In this document: positions 39,601 through 48,969 of the stretch, piece after piece
Position numbering within the stretch: the first letter of the stretch is position 1
How the letters are laid out: each line of letters opens with the position of its first letter
Origin: Cylindrospermum stagnale PCC 7417
Lineage (GTDB): Bacteria; Cyanobacteriota; Cyanobacteriia; Cyanobacteriales; Nostocaceae
Direction: 5' to 3'
NCBI RefSeq assembly: GCF_000317535.1
Contig: NC_019757.1
Coordinates: forward strand, 6,939,561-7,003,560
DNA length: 64,000 nt
Made by a program: the position numbers and the translations under genes
The notes under the pieces: model-generated
Told to the model about the DNA's origin: nothing
What the model saw: the letters and a program-made list of their open reading frames with translations, nothing else
Databases searched by the model: none

Positions 39601-42600
39601 TTTTGGCAACCGCTCGATAACCTTTGAGGATGTAGTAATTGAAAAAGCTCTCAAGCTAGAAGAACCTCAGACAGTGCAACTGGTCTTGACCCCCGATCAA
39701 GAAGGCTATTCATGGCAAATTTTCAATTTGGTTTTCACTAACGAAGAACCGACTTGGACGCGCTACGCAGCAGGAAAGCTCGGTATAGAGAAAAATCTAC
39801 CAACTCCAGAAATAAACGCAAATTTAACCGCTTTACAAGCTGGTCTGCAAGAACATCAGGACATAAAAGCTTTCTATCAGCAAGTCGCCACCCAAGAAAT
39901 GGTCTATGAAGGCAGCTTCCAAAGCGTGCGCCGCTTGTGGCGTTCTGAGGGAGAAGCCCTCGGACAAATTCAGCTACCTAAAAATATTCTCAACCAGCCC
40001 TATCATTGGCATCCAGCTCTCTTGGATGGATGTTTCCAAGTCCTTTTAGCAGCTCTGCCTGCTGATTTTTCAGAAACTTATTTACCTGTCGCCTACCCGC
40101 ATTTTACATTTTGGCAGCATCCTACCAGCGAGGTTTTCAGTTACGTTAAACTTCATTCTCAGCCCGGTCAAGAAACCCTTAAGGCAGACTTGCAGATAAT
40201 TGGGAAAGATGGCCAAGTTTATGCCGAAGCGATAGGCCTGCAACTGAAAAAGGCTCGGTCGCAAGCATTACAGCAGAAAGACCCCTGGAAAGATTGGCTT
40301 TACAAAGTGGTCTGGAAAGAAGTCAAAAAAACAGCAGAGACTGCAAGCGCAACAAACAAAGGCGATTGGCTAATTTTGGCAGACCGCACTGGTGTAGGCG
40401 AAACCTTAGCTGACTTGTTGAATGGAAGCGGACAGCGATCGCACCTCGTCTACGCTAAAAAAACTGATGGGAGATCCAAGCCAGAGCAATATTCTATTAA
40501 CTGGGCAGACCCAGCCGACTGGCAGAACTTGTTAGCTAATAGATCGTATCAAGGCGTAGTGTACCTTTGGAGCCTTGATGAAAATGAGTCCTGCGATTCA
40601 AGCTGTGAGCAAGTATTGCATCTAGTTCAATCTCTGAGTTCAGCCAAGATTTCTCCTCGATTGTGGTTGGTCACACAAGGGGCGCAGTCCGCTCTCAAGG
40701 ATGATGCAGTTGCTTTCTGGCAAACCCCTATATGGGGACTGGGTAAAACGATCTGTCTAGAACACCCCGAATTTTCAACTACCTGTTTAGATTTACCATC
40801 CGATCGCCACTCACATGAAACGGTTAAGTCTTTACTCCAAGAACTACTCGCACCTGATCGAGAAAACCAAATTGCTTATCGAAACGGGGCACGCTATATA
40901 GCTAGATTAGAGCCGAACCACCCTATACAGACACCAACCATCACTCCTGTAGCGCTGAAGCTGACCAGCTACGGCACGCTCGACAACTTGACCTTGGTTC
41001 CTTTAGCTGCCCCAACTTTGGCACCTGATGAAGTAGAGATCAAAGTTCGGGCGAGCGGACTTAATTTTAGAGATGTGCTGCGCGCGTTAGGCATGATGCG
41101 CGAAGTCGAGGAGTCTTTAGGTATTGCTTCGGCAAGCGATATATTGTTCGGCTTTGAGTGTGCGGGCACGATCGAGCGTGTTGGCAAACAAGTCTCTGGC
41201 TTCAAGGCGGGCGATGCCGTAATTGCCTATGCATCAGGTAGTTTGGCAAGTACGGTCAAGGCTAAAGCAAAATTGGTAGTTCTTAAACCATCTGAAATCA
41301 GTTTTGAAGAGGCGGCAACGATTCCTGTGACTTTTTTGACAGCCTATTACGGACTGGTCAAATGCGCTCAAATTGGCTCAACAGATCGAGTATTGATTCA
41401 TAACGCCGCTGGAGGTGTAGGTCAAGCGGCTCTTCAATTGGCGAAGCTGAAGGGAGCAGAAGTTTTTGCGACGGCTAGCCCGCCCAAGTGGGATTTTTTA
41501 AAGTCGCTTGGTGTTAAACATATATACAACTCGCGCAACCTTGATTTTGCCGAACAGGTAATGACTGCCACAAATGGAAAAGGCGTGAATGTCATCCTCA
41601 ACAGCCTAACTGGCAAGTTTATTGATCAGAGCTTTGATGTGCTTGCTCAAGGAGGGCGCTTTGTAGAAATCGGTAAATTTGGCATTTGGGATGAGCAAAA
41701 ATTGCAAGCATCGCGCTCCGATGTTGCTTATTTCCCCTTTGATTTAGGAGAGATGGATGGTGCGGAAATTTCTGCAATGTTTCTAGAGCTGATGACTATG
41801 TTCAGGGAAGGTAAGCTCAAACCATTACCTTCCAAAGTTTTCCCAATTACCGAATTTGTAAATGCTTTCCGCTATATGCAGCAAGCCAAGCACATTGGTA
41901 AAGTGGTGCTAAGTTTTCAGAATCCAGAAAATTGCTCGGTTCGCCCAGACAGCAGTTACCTAATTGCGGGAGGATTGGGCGCATTAGGATTAAAGGTGGC
42001 TGAGTGGCTGGTCGAACAAGGTGCTAAACATCTAGTCCTGACGGGACGAAGCAGTGTCAAACAAGCAGCAAATGAAGCCATCAAAAAATTAGAGCAGGCC
42101 GGTGCTAAAATCTCGGTAATTAATGCAGATATTTCTAATCGGGAGGATGTCAAAAAAATACTGACTGAATGTCCTAATTTACATGGGATTGTTCATACCG
42201 CAGGTGTTTTAGATGATGGTTTGTTGAAGGAGCAAACACCTACGCGCTTCAAAAAAGTCATGGCACCCAAAGTACAAGGAGCTTGGAATTTGCATGTCCT
42301 GACTCAAGGTGTACCCTTGGACTTTTTTGTCTGTTTTTCCTCCGCTGCCTCTTTGTTGGGGAATGCAGGTCAAAGCAACTATGCAGCAGCTAATGCCTTC
42401 CTTGATGGTTTAGCTGATTATCGGCGATCGCAAGGTTTACCAAGTTTGAGCATAAATTGGGGACCTTGGGGCGAGGTAGGAATGGCAGCAACTTTTGCTA
42501 GTCGCTTGAAAGCCCAGGGTTGGGGTATCATTCCAACTGAACAAGGCTTGCAAGCATTAGACCACTTGGTAAAAAACGAAGACAGCGCTCAAGTGGGGGT

Positions 42601-43120
42601 GTTGCCTATGAACTGGTCAAAATTCTTGGAACGACTACCAGAAAATAGGCCATTCTTTGAAAATTTCCAGACAATTGTTACACCATCTGAAGAGGGACCA
42701 GCCTTACTTTCCCAACTAAAAGCTACTCTGGCTAATGACCGCCGAACAATCTTGATGGAGCATGTTCGTTCCACCATTAGAAATGTAATCGGATTGAATG
42801 CCAGTACGAGGATTGAGCCGCGGCAGTCTTTGTTCGACTTAGGACTTGACTCCCTAATGGCAGTTGAATTGAGAAACTATCTTGAAAAAAGTGTCGAGCA
42901 TTCCTTGCGCTCAACTCTGCTCTTTGACTATCCAACCTTAGAAGCATTGGTGAATTACCTGCTGCAACAGGTTCTAGTTCTAGAGGATATGAGTGTCCAG
43001 CAAACAGATGAAGACCAAACGACACCCAGCCAAGTATTTGAAGAACTTCCAGAAGAGGAAGTGGACATCTTACTTGCCAGCAAGTACGAAGAACTAAATA
43101 AACTACTAGGAAATATTTAA
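36683..43120 (+). CDS. anaE: Type I polyketide synthase AnaE (KS-AT-DH-ER-KR-ACP)
   Basis: About 2,145 residues from the ATG at 36683; the frame is open 32 codons further up to a TTG, but that leader is not PKS-like. KS about 20-445 with C194 (VDTACSSAL), then ETHGTGT and GHLGAAAG. AT about 548-850 with S641 (MGHSVGEYVAA) and HAFHSPLM, a malonyl-type motif. DH about 912-1190 with H949 in HRAFGQAIMP. ER about 1428-1740 with HNAAGGVGQAALQLA. KR about 1757-1930 with GGLGALGL and Y1900. ACP S2057 (LGLDSLMAV). This module extends the pyrroline-carboxyl starter and fully reduces the beta carbon. Confidence 0.95.
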   Translation: MNKIAYSDHESGLLENRQKEPIAIIGMGCRFPGKSDTPEAFWQLLRNGVNAVTDIPSSRWDLERYYDPNPAPGKFYVRSAALLDTNEVEQFDAEFFRMASREAASLDPQQRLLLEVSWEALEHAGLAPTSLAGSQTGVFVGIHWDDYSAERFYMVNPSEINAYPTLSNLRSLSAGRIAYVLDLHGPTMQVDTACSSALVSVHLACQSLHDRECNLAIAGGVSLLLSPKLTVGFCQMNVLAKDGRCKTFSDSVDGFAQGEGCGVVILKRLSDALRDRDPILATIRGSVVNHDGRSLTLTTPASSAQESMLRQAIENARIEPKQVQFVETHGTGTPLGDPIEVIALAKVLGQNRQEPLVMGSMKTNMGHLGAAAGVASLIKVVLSLQHSHIPPNLHFDKPNPRIPWHKLPVTVPTELTPWPEHEPKLAGVSAFGMSGTNAHVILEEAPKLPQVELSTGVIEPIYHLLTLSAKSEKALNDLTHRYLTFLDKTEDSLANICYTSAAGRSHFAHRLAIVANSKENISQQLDAFVKGQKIIGTIQGDTYQGAPKIAFLFTGQGAQYVDMGRELYETQPVFRQALQRCDEILRSYLDRPLLSILYPDRPENIIDLTANTQPAMFAFEYALAELWKSWGIVPDVVMGHSVGEYVAACVAGVFSLEDGLKLIATRGQLIQQLPPEAPGKMVSVMASEALIDLAIAPYGTQVSVAAVNGPQSIVISGDSPAIDSIVAELKTKQIKTHELTVSHAFHSPLMEPVLKPFAQVAAEVIYSAPKIPLISNITGDQVTDDAATADYWVRHIRQPVRFADGMNTLQTMGIECFVEIGPKPILLGMGVSCLVDEKERLAWLPSIRPGAESSTIVESLAQLYVRDVNINWQEFCQDERRRKVVLPTYPFQKERCWVEVRQERVARKSSEISGHPLLQERIYSSVLKQGEVQFEAYLSTADLPYLAEHRAFGQAIMPASAYFEMVLAAGNQLFGNRSITFEDVVIEKALKLEEPQTVQLVLTPDQEGYSWQIFNLVFTNEEPTWTRYAAGKLGIEKNLPTPEINANLTALQAGLQEHQDIKAFYQQVATQEMVYEGSFQSVRRLWRSEGEALGQIQLPKNILNQPYHWHPALLDGCFQVLLAALPADFSETYLPVAYPHFTFWQHPTSEVFSYVKLHSQPGQETLKADLQIIGKDGQVYAEAIGLQLKKARSQALQQKDPWKDWLYKVVWKEVKKTAETASATNKGDWLILADRTGVGETLADLLNGSGQRSHLVYAKKTDGRSKPEQYSINWADPADWQNLLANRSYQGVVYLWSLDENESCDSSCEQVLHLVQSLSSAKISPRLWLVTQGAQSALKDDAVAFWQTPIWGLGKTICLEHPEFSTTCLDLPSDRHSHETVKSLLQELLAPDRENQIAYRNGARYIARLEPNHPIQTPTITPVALKLTSYGTLDNLTLVPLAAPTLAPDEVEIKVRASGLNFRDVLRALGMMREVEESLGIASASDILFGFECAGTIERVGKQVSGFKAGDAVIAYASGSLASTVKAKAKLVVLKPSEISFEEAATIPVTFLTAYYGLVKCAQIGSTDRVLIHNAAGGVGQAALQLAKLKGAEVFATASPPKWDFLKSLGVKHIYNSRNLDFAEQVMTATNGKGVNVILNSLTGKFIDQSFDVLAQGGRFVEIGKFGIWDEQKLQASRSDVAYFPFDLGEMDGAEISAMFLELMTMFREGKLKPLPSKVFPITEFVNAFRYMQQAKHIGKVVLSFQNPENCSVRPDSSYLIAGGLGALGLKVAEWLVEQGAKHLVLTGRSSVKQAANEAIKKLEQAGAKISVINADISNREDVKKILTECPNLHGIVHTAGVLDDGLLKEQTPTRFKKVMAPKVQGAWNLHVLTQGVPLDFFVCFSSAASLLGNAGQSNYAAANAFLDGLADYRRSQGLPSLSINWGPWGEVGMAATFASRLKAQGWGIIPTEQGLQALDHLVKNEDSAQVGVLPMNWSKFLERLPENRPFFENFQTIVTPSEEGPALLSQLKATLANDRRTILMEHVRSTIRNVIGLNASTRIEPRQSLFDLGLDSLMAVELRNYLEKSVEHSLRSTLLFDYPTLEALVNYLLQQVLVLEDMSVQQTDEDQTTPSQVFEELPEEEVDILLASKYEELNKLLGNI

Positions 43121-43121
43121 C

Positions 43122-46100
43122 ATGGTACAAATTCCCGCCAAACCAACAACATTGCAGTTGCTCAAAGCCCTAGAGGAAGCACGTGCCAAACTAGAGGCCG
43201 TTCAGCAAGCAAAAGAAGAACCGATTGCGATCATTGGCATGAGTTGTCGTTTTCCAGGTGCAAAAGACACAGAGTCTTTTTGGCATCTGCTCTCGAATGG
43301 CGTGGATGCGATTCGGGAAGTACCTTCCAACCGATGGGAGATTGAGGCCTGTTACGATCCCAATCCAGAAGCACCGGGAAAGATGTATAGCCGTTATGGC
43401 GGCTTTTTGTCTGAAGTTGATAAGTTTGACGCTCACTTCTTTGGGATCTCGCCTCGGGAAGCAATGTCGCTTGACCCACAGCAGCGGCTACTGCTAGAAG
43501 TAGGTTTTGAGGCCTTAGAAAATAGTGGTCAGTCATCAGAAAAGCTATTTGGCACTCCAACTGGTGTATTTATTGCAATTAGCACCTTTGACTATGCTAT
43601 GCGTCTGTCGGAAGCGCGATCGCAAATTGATGCTCACCTAGGCACAGGCACCCTTTTGAGTCCAGCAGCAGGACGCTTGTCTTATAGTTTGGGGTTGAGA
43701 GGAGCAAGCATGGTAGTGGATACAGCTTGTTCTTCCTCCCTCGTGGCGGTACATTTGGCTCTAAACAGCTTGCGTAACAGAGAATCCGACCTAGCTTTAG
43801 TCGGAGGTGTGAACTTGCTGCTGGCACCAAGCCTGAGCATCAATTTCTCAAAAGCGCGGATGCTTTCTCCAGATGGTCGTTGTAAAACCTTTGATGCTAA
43901 GGCAAATGGGTATGTCCGTAGTGAAGGTTGTGGCGTTGTTGTTTTGAAGCGCCTTAGTCAAGCTATACGCGATGGCGACAATATTCTAGCATTAATTCGA
44001 GGTTCCGCCATCAATCAGGATGGGGCAAGTGGTGGTCTGACAGTACCTAGCGGGCCTTCTCAGGAAGCGGTAATTCGTCAAGCACTGAAAAATGCAGGTG
44101 TCAAGCCGAACCAAGTTAGCTATATTGAAGCACATGGCACAGGCACTTCCTTGGGAGATCCAATTGAAGCAAATGCCTTGGGTAGCGTCTTTGGTGAGAG
44201 GGAAGAACCCTTGATCGTAGGCTCCGTTAAAACCAATATCGGACACCCAGAAGCAGCGGCTGGCATAGCAGGTCTGATCAAAGTTGTTCTCTCCCTGCAA
44301 CATAAAGAGATTCCGCCTCATCTGCACTTTCAGCAACCTAACCCTTACATTCCTTGGCAGCAACTACCGATCAAAGTGCCCAGCGAATTAACGCCGTGGT
44401 CAACAGTCAATCAACAACGGTTTGCTGGACTCAGTTCCTTTGGGTTTAGCGGCACCAATGCTCATATCATCCTTTCGGAAGCACCAGCAGTTGCAGCAAA
44501 AAGAGAGGGAGAAACTGTCCAGCAGCCCCTAAATCTGCTCACCCTCAGTGCCAAAACCAAACCCGCACTCGAACAGATGGTTCGCAACTACTTAGAACAC
44601 TTAACCACTCATCCCAACTTAGATTGGGCTGATGTCTGTTTTACCACTAATACTCGGCGTAGCCATTTCCATGAACGAATGGCTGTGGTTGCCGAATCAG
44701 TGTCTCAGGCACGGGAGAAGTTATTAGCCCATCAAGCTGGAGCAGAAACCACCCATCTGTTGAGGGGTAGCAAGAGCGAAAGTCAACCTCAAATCGCTTT
44801 TCTGTTCACAGGTCAAGGTTCTCAGTATCTAGGGATGGGACGGGAATTATACACAACACAACCAACTTTTCGTCAGTCCCTAGAGCGCTGTCAGGAAATT
44901 TTAAAGAAGAGCGGTAATCAGGATAGATCCCTACTCGAAGTCCTCTACCAAAGTGATGACATTTCCCTGCTGGAGCAGACCGCTTATACCCAACCGGCGC
45001 TGTTTGCCTTAGAGTACGCACTAACCCAGATGTGGAAATCTTGGGGCATAGAGCCAACCACAGTCATCGGTCATAGTGTAGGGGAATATGTAGCAGCTTG
45101 TGTAGCGGGAATTTTCTCCTTAGAAGACGGCTTAAAACTGATTGCTGCCAGAGGACGTTTGATGCAAAAACTGCCGCGTAACGGAGAAATGGTATCTCTG
45201 TTAGCTTCGCCAGAACAAGTGGCAGAGGCACTTCTTGGTACTGACTTGGTCAGCATCGCGGCGATCAACGGACCTGAGAGCGTAGTCATTTCTGGCGAAC
45301 GGGAAGCGGTACGTCGGGTAGTGCAGGAGTTAGAACAGAAGGGAATTAAACATAAGCGCTTAAAGGTTTCCCATGCCTTTCATTCGGCTTTAATGAAGCC
45401 AATGCTGGCTGATTTTCGCCAGGTGGTGCAAGAAGTAACTTTCCACCAACCCAAACTCAACTTTATCTCCAATGTCACCGGCTCTGAGGAGCGGATTTTA
45501 CCAACTGAGCCTGAATATTGGGTCGATCATGTGCTCAAGCCAGTGAGATTTGCTGAAGGTTTGGAGACATTACATAGACAAGGGGTAGAGATATTTGTCG
45601 AGCTGGGACCGGAGCCAATTTTGCTGGGGATGGGACGTCATTGTTTACCATCTGAGTATGGAACATGGCTACCGACGTTAAAGCGAGAGCAAAGCGATTG
45701 GCAAGGGCTGCTTCAGGCTTTGGGTCAATTATATGTACGGGGCGCGACAATTGATTGGGATGGCTTCCATCGTGACTATGCCCACCGCCAAGTTGAAGTG
45801 CCCACCTATCCTTGGCAGCGAGAGCGCTACTGGATTGAAGTGCCACAAAGACAACCCCTACGGGAATCCGGAACGCAGAGCGTCCACCATCCTCTGCTGG
45901 GTCAAAGACTTCGGAGTCCAGCTCTGAAAAATCAACAAATCGTGTTTGAAAGTCAACTTAGCTCTGATTTCCCTGCATATTTAGCCGATCATCGTCTCTA
46001 TGAGAAAGTCATTTTTCCCACCGCAGCTTATGTTGAGATAGTCTTAGCAGCAGGGGCGGAGATATTTGCACCAGGAATGCTGAATAATCACCAACCACTA

Positions 46101-48743
46101 GTGGTTGAAGAATTTCTGATTGAGCAGCCGCTAGTTTTGGATGCCCAAGAAACAACCTCGGTTCAATTAGTTTTAACACCCCATGAATCAGGGTATGATT
46201 TTGGAATTTTCAGCCGAAAAAACTCAGATAATTTTGATGATAATGAAACTTGGACTCGCCATGTCCAAGGTTATCTTTTGACTGGAGTAGCTCCGGCGGC
46301 AACAGCCTCGCTAGATTTAGCTGCCCTGAAGCAAAAAGTTAACCAAGAGATTGAAATTGAGAGCTATTACCAAAAATTCCGCGATCTGGGAGTCGAGTAT
46401 GGGCCAAACTTCCAAGTGATTGAGAAGTTGTGGTCTTCTCAGGGTGACTCTGTAGAAGTGCTTGGTAAAATTAAATTACCTGAGACGGTAGAGAGTAATA
46501 TCAAGGACAGCTTACATCCGCTCCTGTTAGATGGTTGCTTGCAGCTTTTGGCAGCTGCTCTTGAGGATAGTCCTGATAGCGATACAAAAACTTATTTTTT
46601 AGTCGGGTTAGAACGTCTAAATTTCTTCAGTCACCCCAGCACAAGCATTTGGTGTCATATTCATCAGTCAAGTCATCGAAGCCCCGGTTTACTGTCCTCT
46701 TTCGATATACATTTGGTTGATGAGAACGGAATAGCAGTGGCTGACCTGATTAACTTACAGGTGCGCCGTGCCAATCAAACTGCTCTGCTAACCAATCAAA
46801 CAGATGATTGGTTATACAGAATTGCTTGGGAAGTAAAGCCGAGTGCCTCCGCAAAAAGCTTGTCATTTGCCATAACGGATCATCAAAGGTCTAAAACAGG
46901 TAGTTGGCTTATCTTTAGCGATGGGGGAGAAGTAAGCAGTTCCTTAGCCGACCTTCTCAACAAACAAGGCGAACAGTGTATTTTCGTTTCACAAGGATCA
47001 TCTTTTTCATTATTAAATGACGATCGCTATCAAATCAACCCTGATGAACCACAAGACTTCCAGAAGCTACTTTCCGCAATAGTCAAGAAAGAGCAGTCAG
47101 TCTGCCGTGGGATAGTTTACTTATGGGGTCTTGAGAGAAAGCTGGAGATGTCAGATGTTCCAACAACAGCACTGGATCTATCTGCTGGTATGTTGTATTT
47201 GGTTCAAGCATTAAGTGAAATTCCCCCCCATCATTGGGGGAAAAAGATGCCTCGTTTATCCTTGGTTACTTGTAATACCCAAGCAATTACAACAACCCCC
47301 TTAAAACTAGAACAATCGTCATTGTGGGGTTTAGCCCGCGTGATTGTTTTAGAACATCCCGAACTAGAAACTGTCTGTATAGATCTTAGTCAGCACCAAG
47401 TTAATGAAGTTGAAATGCTGGTTGAAGAAATTCTCTTCCCAGAACAAGAAGAGCAAGTAGCTTTTCGCAATGGAGAGCGTTATGTCGCTCGATTGAAACG
47501 TGCTGATGCTAAAACTATCAGTCAATCAGCAAAAATTGATTCATCAGGTAGTTATTTAATAACTGGTGGTTTAGGATCACTGGGTCTTCAAGTAGCAAAC
47601 TACCTTGTAGAACAGGGGGCGCGTCACCTGATGCTAGTGGGACGACAAGGGGCAGTATCGCCAGAAGCACAAGCAGGAGTCAGGCAGTTAGAAGACAAAG
47701 GGGCGTTGGTGAAAATTGTCAAAACTGATATTTCCCAACCCGATAGCGTAGCGACGCTAATTGCCGAAACTGATATCCCTTTACGAGGGGTAGTTCATGT
47801 CGCAGGTGTTTTAGATGATGGGATGCTCAGGGATCAAACCCAGAAACGCTTCTCAAAAGTGATGGCTCCCAAGGTTCAAGGTGCTTGGAACTTGCACCAA
47901 CTTACCAAAGAAATGCCATTGGATTTCTTTGTCTGCTTTTCCTCTATGACCTCAGTTCTGGGCGCGCTAGGTCAAGGAAATTATGCTGCGGCCAATGCCT
48001 TTATGGATGCACTCTGCCATCATCGGCACGCATTGGGATTGCCCGCTGTCAGCATCAACTGGGGACCTTGGGCTACCTCTGGGATGGCGACTCGATTGGA
48101 TGCAAATCTTCAAAGTCGTTGGGATGCAATAGGTTTTGGCATGATTTCGCCCAGTCAAGGAATGCATTTATTTGCTAACTTGTTGAATAGCAAGGCATCC
48201 CAAGTTGGTGCAATGCCAATAACCTGGTCGAAGTATCCAGTTGAAAGTGCTTTCTTAACTGACTTCCGGAAATCTACCGAGCAAAAGAAAGAGCAAGAGA
48301 AAACTTCAGTTAATTTCCTGGAAACAGTAAAAGCGGCTGAAAAAGATCAACGCCAGGCACTTTTAGTGGCTCATGTCCAATCTCAAGTATCTAAAGTCTT
48401 GGGCTACCAGAAAGATCGTGCATTCTCTGTTTCAGAAGGGTTTTTCGACTTAGGAATGAGTTCTCTGACATCTGTAGAGTTGAGAAACAATTTGCAAAAT
48501 AGCTTAGGCTGCCGTTTGCCCGCTACGCTGAGTTTTGACTATCCAACTGTTAAAAAGTTAGTTGATTATCTGATGGCAGAGTTCCTAGAAGAGGTTGATG
48601 AAGACGAGGATGTAGGTGTATCCGATCAGTCATTCCAAATAGATAGCAAAGTATTTGCATTCCAGCCGCTAGAGGAAAATGATGATGCCGAAGAAATTGC
48701 CAAACAATTTGCAGAACAGTTAGGCATACAATGGGTCAACTAG
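43122..48743 (+). CDS. anaF: Type I polyketide synthase AnaF (KS-AT-DH-KR-ACP)
   Basis: 1,873 residues, ATG one base after the anaE stop. An N-terminal coiled coil (LLKALEEARAKLEAVQQAK) is a docking element. KS C203 (VDTACSSSL). AT S652 (IGHSVGEYVAA) with HAFHSALM, malonyl type. DH H957 in HRLYEKVIFP, where the usual Gly of HxxxGxxxxP is Glu. KR from about 1475 (GGLGSLGL) with Y1621. ACP at FDLGMSSLTS, attachment S1781. There is no ER, so the module would leave an unsaturated unit. The stretch 44470-45873, covering the end of KS, AT and linker, is nearly identical to anaG. Confidence 0.95.
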   Translation: MVQIPAKPTTLQLLKALEEARAKLEAVQQAKEEPIAIIGMSCRFPGAKDTESFWHLLSNGVDAIREVPSNRWEIEACYDPNPEAPGKMYSRYGGFLSEVDKFDAHFFGISPREAMSLDPQQRLLLEVGFEALENSGQSSEKLFGTPTGVFIAISTFDYAMRLSEARSQIDAHLGTGTLLSPAAGRLSYSLGLRGASMVVDTACSSSLVAVHLALNSLRNRESDLALVGGVNLLLAPSLSINFSKARMLSPDGRCKTFDAKANGYVRSEGCGVVVLKRLSQAIRDGDNILALIRGSAINQDGASGGLTVPSGPSQEAVIRQALKNAGVKPNQVSYIEAHGTGTSLGDPIEANALGSVFGEREEPLIVGSVKTNIGHPEAAAGIAGLIKVVLSLQHKEIPPHLHFQQPNPYIPWQQLPIKVPSELTPWSTVNQQRFAGLSSFGFSGTNAHIILSEAPAVAAKREGETVQQPLNLLTLSAKTKPALEQMVRNYLEHLTTHPNLDWADVCFTTNTRRSHFHERMAVVAESVSQAREKLLAHQAGAETTHLLRGSKSESQPQIAFLFTGQGSQYLGMGRELYTTQPTFRQSLERCQEILKKSGNQDRSLLEVLYQSDDISLLEQTAYTQPALFALEYALTQMWKSWGIEPTTVIGHSVGEYVAACVAGIFSLEDGLKLIAARGRLMQKLPRNGEMVSLLASPEQVAEALLGTDLVSIAAINGPESVVISGEREAVRRVVQELEQKGIKHKRLKVSHAFHSALMKPMLADFRQVVQEVTFHQPKLNFISNVTGSEERILPTEPEYWVDHVLKPVRFAEGLETLHRQGVEIFVELGPEPILLGMGRHCLPSEYGTWLPTLKREQSDWQGLLQALGQLYVRGATIDWDGFHRDYAHRQVEVPTYPWQRERYWIEVPQRQPLRESGTQSVHHPLLGQRLRSPALKNQQIVFESQLSSDFPAYLADHRLYEKVIFPTAAYVEIVLAAGAEIFAPGMLNNHQPLVVEEFLIEQPLVLDAQETTSVQLVLTPHESGYDFGIFSRKNSDNFDDNETWTRHVQGYLLTGVAPAATASLDLAALKQKVNQEIEIESYYQKFRDLGVEYGPNFQVIEKLWSSQGDSVEVLGKIKLPETVESNIKDSLHPLLLDGCLQLLAAALEDSPDSDTKTYFLVGLERLNFFSHPSTSIWCHIHQSSHRSPGLLSSFDIHLVDENGIAVADLINLQVRRANQTALLTNQTDDWLYRIAWEVKPSASAKSLSFAITDHQRSKTGSWLIFSDGGEVSSSLADLLNKQGEQCIFVSQGSSFSLLNDDRYQINPDEPQDFQKLLSAIVKKEQSVCRGIVYLWGLERKLEMSDVPTTALDLSAGMLYLVQALSEIPPHHWGKKMPRLSLVTCNTQAITTTPLKLEQSSLWGLARVIVLEHPELETVCIDLSQHQVNEVEMLVEEILFPEQEEQVAFRNGERYVARLKRADAKTISQSAKIDSSGSYLITGGLGSLGLQVANYLVEQGARHLMLVGRQGAVSPEAQAGVRQLEDKGALVKIVKTDISQPDSVATLIAETDIPLRGVVHVAGVLDDGMLRDQTQKRFSKVMAPKVQGAWNLHQLTKEMPLDFFVCFSSMTSVLGALGQGNYAAANAFMDALCHHRHALGLPAVSINWGPWATSGMATRLDANLQSRWDAIGFGMISPSQGMHLFANLLNSKASQVGAMPITWSKYPVESAFLTDFRKSTEQKKEQEKTSVNFLETVKAAEKDQRQALLVAHVQSQVSKVLGYQKDRAFSVSEGFFDLGMSSLTSVELRNNLQNSLGCRLPATLSFDYPTVKKLVDYLMAEFLEEVDEDEDVGVSDQSFQIDSKVFAFQPLEENDDAEEIAKQFAEQLGIQWVN
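44470..45873 (+). repeat. AT-region duplication, copy in anaF
   Basis: 1,404 bp matching 50336-51739 at a constant offset of 5,866. Differences seen by eye are three single bases near the 3' end: 45806 C/T (silent), 45839 A/C (Glu/Asp) and 45850 G/C (Arg/Thr). Sequence on both sides is clearly divergent, so the borders are sharp. The AnaE AT is much more different. Confidence 0.93.
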
Positions 48744-48965
48744 CGAGAGCAAATTAATGAGAACGGATTTGTAAAGTCGTCTGAAACCATTACAGGTGAA
48801 AAGCTTTTGAGAAATTTCTCTGAGGAAAATATCGCCAGCTCAGAATCAATCGAAGCAGAAAATTCAGAGTGGTTAAGATTTGCTTTACAAATCGGCTCTC
48901 AACAACTATCAACAACATTATTTTCAATTGATGAAGGCAGAACAATTAGGCATATAATGGGTTAA
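48744..48965 (+). other. In-frame open stretch after the anaF stop with a decayed copy of the anaF 3' end
   Basis: After the anaF TAG the same frame is open for 73 codons to TAA at 48963 (contains GEKLLRNFSEENIASSESIE). In a shifted frame, 48937-48966 matches the last 30 coding bases of anaF (48711-48740) at 26 of 30 positions. This suggests a partial duplication of the anaF C-terminal region, or the remains of a longer anaF tail or of a lost segment between anaF and anaG. Confidence 0.55.
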
Positions 48966-48969
48966 TAAA

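Noticed and set aside
44806..45846. Identical minus-strand ORFs in anaF and anaG
   Set aside because: They are shadows of the duplicated AT block and not separate genes.
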